This document shows, piece after piece, positions 7,910 through 10,130 of a DNA stretch of 10,130 bases. The position numbers and the translations under genes are program-made. How positions within the stretch are numbered: the first letter of the stretch is position 1; the number at the start of each line of letters is the position of its first letter. The stretch is from Actinomycetales bacterium (GTDB taxonomy: Bacteria; Actinomycetota; Actinomycetes; Actinomycetales; Actinomycetaceae): assembly GCA_022838965.1 (NCBI GenBank), contig JALHDK010000063.1:1-10130 (forward strand), written 5' to 3'. The notes beneath the pieces are model-generated. The model made no database searches, had not been told where the DNA came from, and was given only the letters and a program-made list of their open reading frames with translations.

Positions 7910-8842
7910 TCAGGACACGCTGACCTGGTCGATGATGTCCACCACAGCGGCGATGGCCGGAGTCTCCCCGGCCGCGGGGATCAGGACCAGCACGCGGCTG
8001 CCGACGGGAACGCCGATGAGGCCGTCGAAGTCGCCTCCGGAGCCGACCTGGATGGCCTCGGGGCTGCCCGCGTCCCAGGTGGAACCGGCCGAACTGTTGT
8101 CCCAGAACGCCACCGCGTACTGCACGATGAGTCCGCCGGCCACGACTGGCGGGCCGTCGGCGGTGGCGAGGACGGTGGTCGAGGTCTCGGTGGGGGGTTC
8201 CACGCCGTCGGGGACGACGACGCTCACCGGCTCGCCGATCGCTCCGGTGATCTCGAGGCCGGTGGCGGGGGCGGCGGTTTGGGGTGTGGCGTCGGGAGAA
8301 CCGGCGATGGTGGCCGGGTAGCTGCCGATGATGTCCACCACGAAGACGAGGGTGTCGGTCCCGCTGATGCCAGCGTCCGGGTTGCCGGCCGCGCCGTAGC
8401 CGAGGTCCGGCGGGATGGACAACAGGACGCGGCTGCCGACGTCCTGCCCGACGAGCCCGGTGTCCCAGCCCTGGATCACCTGGCCGGTCCCGATCGAGAA
8501 CGCGGCCGGACTGGGACTGCCGAACGAGGAGTCGAAGACCTCACCACTCCAGACCTGCCCGAGGTAGTTCACCACGAGCAGGTCGCCGGCGGCGACGGCG
8601 GGACCGTCCCCCGCCGCCAGGACCTCCCGCTGGAGGCCGGCTGACGGGGCCTCCTCGGGGAAGGTGAGGCGGGGCTCCTCGCCGAAGGACCCGCTGACCT
8701 CGGGGAACGGTCCCGCCGTTCCCACCTCCGCCTGTCCGGCGGCTGGCGAGGTCGCGTCGTCGGCGGCGTCCGGCGAACAGGATGTGGCTGCCAGCGCGCC
8801 GACCACGACGGCGAGGACGGCGAGACTGCGACGGTGGCGCAT
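7910..8842 (-). CDS. FKBP-type peptidyl-prolyl isomerase lipoprotein with a degenerate second FKBP domain
   Basis: 310 residues. The N-terminus is a lipoprotein signal: MRHRR, a hydrophobic core, then ATSC with lipidated Cys22 (alanine rather than leucine at -3). A low-complexity Ala/Gly/Pro linker follows. FKBP domain 1 (about 75-173) retains the pocket residues of FKBP12: Tyr93, Phe103-Asp104, Phe115, Val122-Ile123, Trp126, Tyr149 and Phe167, so it should be an active prolyl isomerase on the outer face of the membrane. Domain 2 (about 195-305) repeats the pattern (VQYAVAFW, GLIGVPVGSRVLVLIP, AAVVDII) but is shortened where the Val-Ile-x-x-Trp floor should be and lacks the LGYG tyrosine, so it is probably inactive. 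The ATG at 8842 follows AGGAG with a six-base gap. It is the first gene of the likely three-gene minus-strand operon. The general role is folding of exported proteins; the client is unknown. Confidence 0.9.
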   Translation of the reverse strand: MRHRRSLAVLAVVVGALAATSCSPDAADDATSPAAGQAEVGTAGPFPEVSGSFGEEPRLTFPEEAPSAGLQREVLAAGDGPAVAAGDLLVVNYLGQVWSGEVFDSSFGSPSPAAFSIGTGQVIQGWDTGLVGQDVGSRVLLSIPPDLGYGAAGNPDAGISGTDTLVFVVDIIGSYPATIAGSPDATPQTAAPATGLEITGAIGEPVSVVVPDGVEPPTETSTTVLATADGPPVVAGGLIVQYAVAFWDNSSAGSTWDAGSPEAIQVGSGGDFDGLIGVPVGSRVLVLIPAAGETPAIAAVVDIIDQVSVS

Positions 8843-8875
8843 GCGGGGCTCCTGGAAGGGTTCGGTTGGGACACG

Positions 8876-8881
8876 AGCCTA
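8876..8881 (-). promoter_or_regulatory. Putative -10 box for the FKBP operon
   Basis: TAGGCT on the minus strand fits TANNNT and would give a leader of about 26 bases containing the AGGAG ribosome binding site. No good -35 hexamer is seen at the normal distance, so this rests on the -10 box alone. Confidence 0.4.
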
Positions 8882-8930
8882 CGTCGGCATCCTGTGACGA
8901 AGCCCCATCAGTCCACCGGCGGACACGATT

Positions 8931-8959
8931 CTGAACCACGGGGGCAGCCGTGCTAGGGT
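8931..8959 (+). promoter_or_regulatory. Putative promoter of tRNA-Leu
   Basis: A -10 box TAGGGT (8954-8959) lies 17 bases downstream of CTGAAC (8931-8936), which keeps only the TGA core of a -35. Transcription would start about 30 bases before the mature tRNA, a usual distance for a processed 5' leader. Confidence 0.5.
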
Positions 8960-8994
8960 GGTCGCTGCACGCGGCGGGACACCGGCGCGGCGTC

Positions 8995-9079
8995 GTCCGG
9001 GTGGCGGAATAGGCAGACGCGCTAGCTTGAGGTGCTAGTGCCCGTACAGGGCGTGGGGGTTCAAGTCCCCCTCCGGACA
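8995..9079 (+). tRNA. tRNA-Leu (anticodon GAG)
   Basis: 85-base class II tRNA. The acceptor stem GTCCGGG (8995-9001) pairs with TCCGGAC (9072-9078), the last pair being G-U, and discriminator A9079 is as expected for leucine. The anticodon stem CTAGC/GCTAG (9022-9026 and 9034-9038) encloses the loop TTGAGGT, giving anticodon GAG at 9029-9031, which reads CUC and CUU. The long variable arm has stem GCCC/GGGC (9040-9043 and 9049-9052). The T arm is GGGGG-TTCAAGT-CCCCC (9055-9071). CCA is not encoded. Confidence 0.97.
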
Positions 9080-9091
9080 CACAGACAGCAG

Positions 9092-9127
9092 GACCCCGGG
9101 CCCCGGCGCCCGGGGTCTCCCCTTTTT
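9092..9127 (+). terminator. Rho-independent terminator of tRNA-Leu
   Basis: The stem GACCCCGGGC (9092-9101) pairs perfectly with GCCCGGGGTC (9108-9117) around a six-base loop, followed by TCCCC and a run of five T. It lies 12 bases after the tRNA and isolates it from the downstream hydrolase gene. Confidence 0.85.
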
Positions 9128-9158
9128 GTGGTTCCTCCCCGCAGGGCCGCGCTCCTCA

Positions 9159-9188
9159 TTGACTCACCGGTGTCCTCGCCGCGATACT
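9159..9188 (+). promoter_or_regulatory. Promoter of the hydrolase-like gene
   Basis: TTGACT (9159-9164, five of six to the -35 consensus), an 18-base spacer and GATACT (9183-9188) predict transcription starting near 9195. The purine-rich GAGGGGG at 9204-9210 then serves as ribosome binding site for the ATG at 9215. This is the best sigma-70-type promoter in the window. Confidence 0.6.
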
Positions 9189-9214
9189 CGCAACCACCGA
9201 TCCGAGGGGGAGCC

Positions 9215-10130
9215 ATGGCAGATCGACTGGCGCCGGGGGCGCCCTACAGGGTCCTTGACCTGGGTGACGGTCAGACGGCGCCCTTCTACATCGTCCCCTT
9301 CGACAGGGACGGCATCTGCACCGGACCGCTGACGGCCCGGAACCTGGTGGCCACCGTGCGGGAACACCAGCCGACCGATGTCTTCCTCTTCTCGCACGGC
9401 TGGAACAACGACTGGGAGGCGGCTTCCACCCGGTACGACGAGTTCGTCGACGGGTTCGCCCGCATGCGCGCCCGGTATCCTCTCGGCCGCGAGTTCCGTC
9501 CGGTGCTCGTCGGGGTGTTCTGGCCAAGCACCGCGCTCGTCGCGCCGTGGGAGAAGGCCCCCGACATCGCGGCAGTCGGGGACGACGCCGCCGTGGCCGA
9601 GGAGCGCGCGGAGGTGGCCGAGGTCGCCGCCGTCGTTCCGGCGGGTCAGCGCGCACGGTTCTACGAGCTCGCGCAACGGCCGGCGGATCTGAGCGAGGAG
9701 GAGGCGGCGGAGTTCGCCGACCTGGTGGTCGGCGCCTTCGCGGGCGACGACGAACTCGGCGAGCCCGCGGCCACCGGGCAGGGGGTCCTCGATGTGTGGC
9801 GTGCCCTGCCCGGCAGGGCGCGCGCCGTCGCCCCGGACGAGTTCGAACGCGTGGGGTGGCCGGTCTCGCAACCCCCCGTCACCGCTGCATCCGACGCGGA
9901 CGTCCGGGCCGCGGGGCTCCTCGGCGCGCTGGATCCCCGGGGACTGGTGCGGCTCGCGACCGTGCTGCTCATGAAGGATCGCGCCGGACGGGTTGGTGCG
10001 CGGGGCGTGGCCGAACTGCTGACGGACCTGCTGGACGCGAGCCCGGCCGCCGTGCACCTCATCGGGCATTCCTACGGGGCGAAGGTCATGCTCTCGGCGC
10101 TGGTCGCCCGGCCCCACCCCCGCGAGGTGG
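9215..10130 (+). CDS. Putative alpha/beta-hydrolase (partial, runs off the window)
   Basis: The frame is open from the ATG at 9215 to the window end, giving 305 codons with no stop; the C-terminus is missing. The ATG follows GAGGGGG and a promoter-like sequence. An early beta strand leads into LFSHGWNND (58-66), which resembles the strand-3/oxyanion HG motif of alpha/beta-hydrolases. Near the end of the visible part, VHLIGHSYGAKV has the nucleophile elbow GxSxG with Ser286. The acid and histidine of the triad would lie beyond the window. Between the two motifs is an unusually long segment (about 105-270) rich in Ala, Glu and Asp, likely helical. There is no signal peptide or membrane segment, so it is probably cytoplasmic. 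I do not recognise the exact family; esterase/lipase-like activity is only an inference from the fold motifs. Confidence 0.75.
   Translation, partial: MADRLAPGAPYRVLDLGDGQTAPFYIVPFDRDGICTGPLTARNLVATVREHQPTDVFLFSHGWNNDWEAASTRYDEFVDGFARMRARYPLGREFRPVLVGVFWPSTALVAPWEKAPDIAAVGDDAAVAEERAEVAEVAAVVPAGQRARFYELAQRPADLSEEEAAEFADLVVGAFAGDDELGEPAATGQGVLDVWRALPGRARAVAPDEFERVGWPVSQPPVTAASDADVRAAGLLGALDPRGLVRLATVLLMKDRAGRVGARGVAELLTDLLDASPAAVHLIGHSYGAKVMLSALVARPHPREV

Noticed and set aside
4913..8644. A 1243-codon plus-strand open frame running antisense to the M3, GNAT/NTP-PPase and FKBP genes.
   Set aside because: Stop codons are rare in GC-rich antisense frames. The translation is Gly/Arg/Val/His-rich with no domain, while the minus-strand frames contain complete catalytic motifs.
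8995..9214. tRNA-Leu 3' end as an attachment site for an integrated element that would include the hydrolase gene.
   Set aside because: No integrase, no repeat of the tRNA 3' end within the window and no composition shift; a normal terminator follows the tRNA.
1..10130. CRISPR arrays, insertion sequences, toxin-antitoxin or defence modules.
   Set aside because: No regularly spaced repeats, transposase motifs, terminal inverted repeats or defence-type protein domains were seen on either strand.

Overview
This window is a roughly 10 kb piece of a high-GC bacterial chromosome, most likely from an actinomycete (Actinomycetota). The reasons are the strong G/C bias at third codon positions, -10 boxes of the TANNNT type sitting a few bases before start codons (leaderless-type genes), a tRNA without an encoded CCA, and protein families typical of that phylum. 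Genus cannot be read from the sequence. Nothing here looks like a phage, plasmid, transposon, CRISPR or defence locus, and I did not find a wholly new system.

Layout. 106-948 (+) is a hexose-6-phosphate mutarotase, probably with a leaderless promoter, ending at a strong hairpin (982-1010). 1059-4720 (+) is a two-gene operon for a heterodimeric ABC exporter. The genes overlap by ATGA, and together they form one consensus and one degenerate ATPase site. It converges on a minus-strand cluster of three closely spaced genes, in transcription order: an exported FKBP-type prolyl isomerase lipoprotein with a degraded second FKBP domain (8842-7910), a GNAT acetyltransferase fused to a MazG/PRA-PH-like NTP pyrophosphohydrolase (7888-6833), and a Dcp-like M3 oligopeptidase (6820-4757). 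A divergent promoter region separates this cluster from a class II tRNA-Leu(GAG) (8995-9079), which has its own rho-independent terminator. The window ends inside a plus-strand gene for an unclassified alpha/beta-hydrolase-like protein (from 9215), preceded by a good TTGACT/GATACT promoter.

Functionally the genes are a housekeeping mixture: sugar-phosphate anomer balance, efflux, envelope protein folding, nucleotide-pool cleaning, peptide degradation and a tRNA. The exporter pair has no linked regulator or biosynthetic gene here, so its substrate is unknown. The observations most worth checking are the GNAT/NTP-PPase fusion, the degenerate second FKBP domain, the asymmetric ABC ATPase sites, the repeated start-proximal TAG(G/C)CT promoters, and the hydrolase with a long insertion before its nucleophile.
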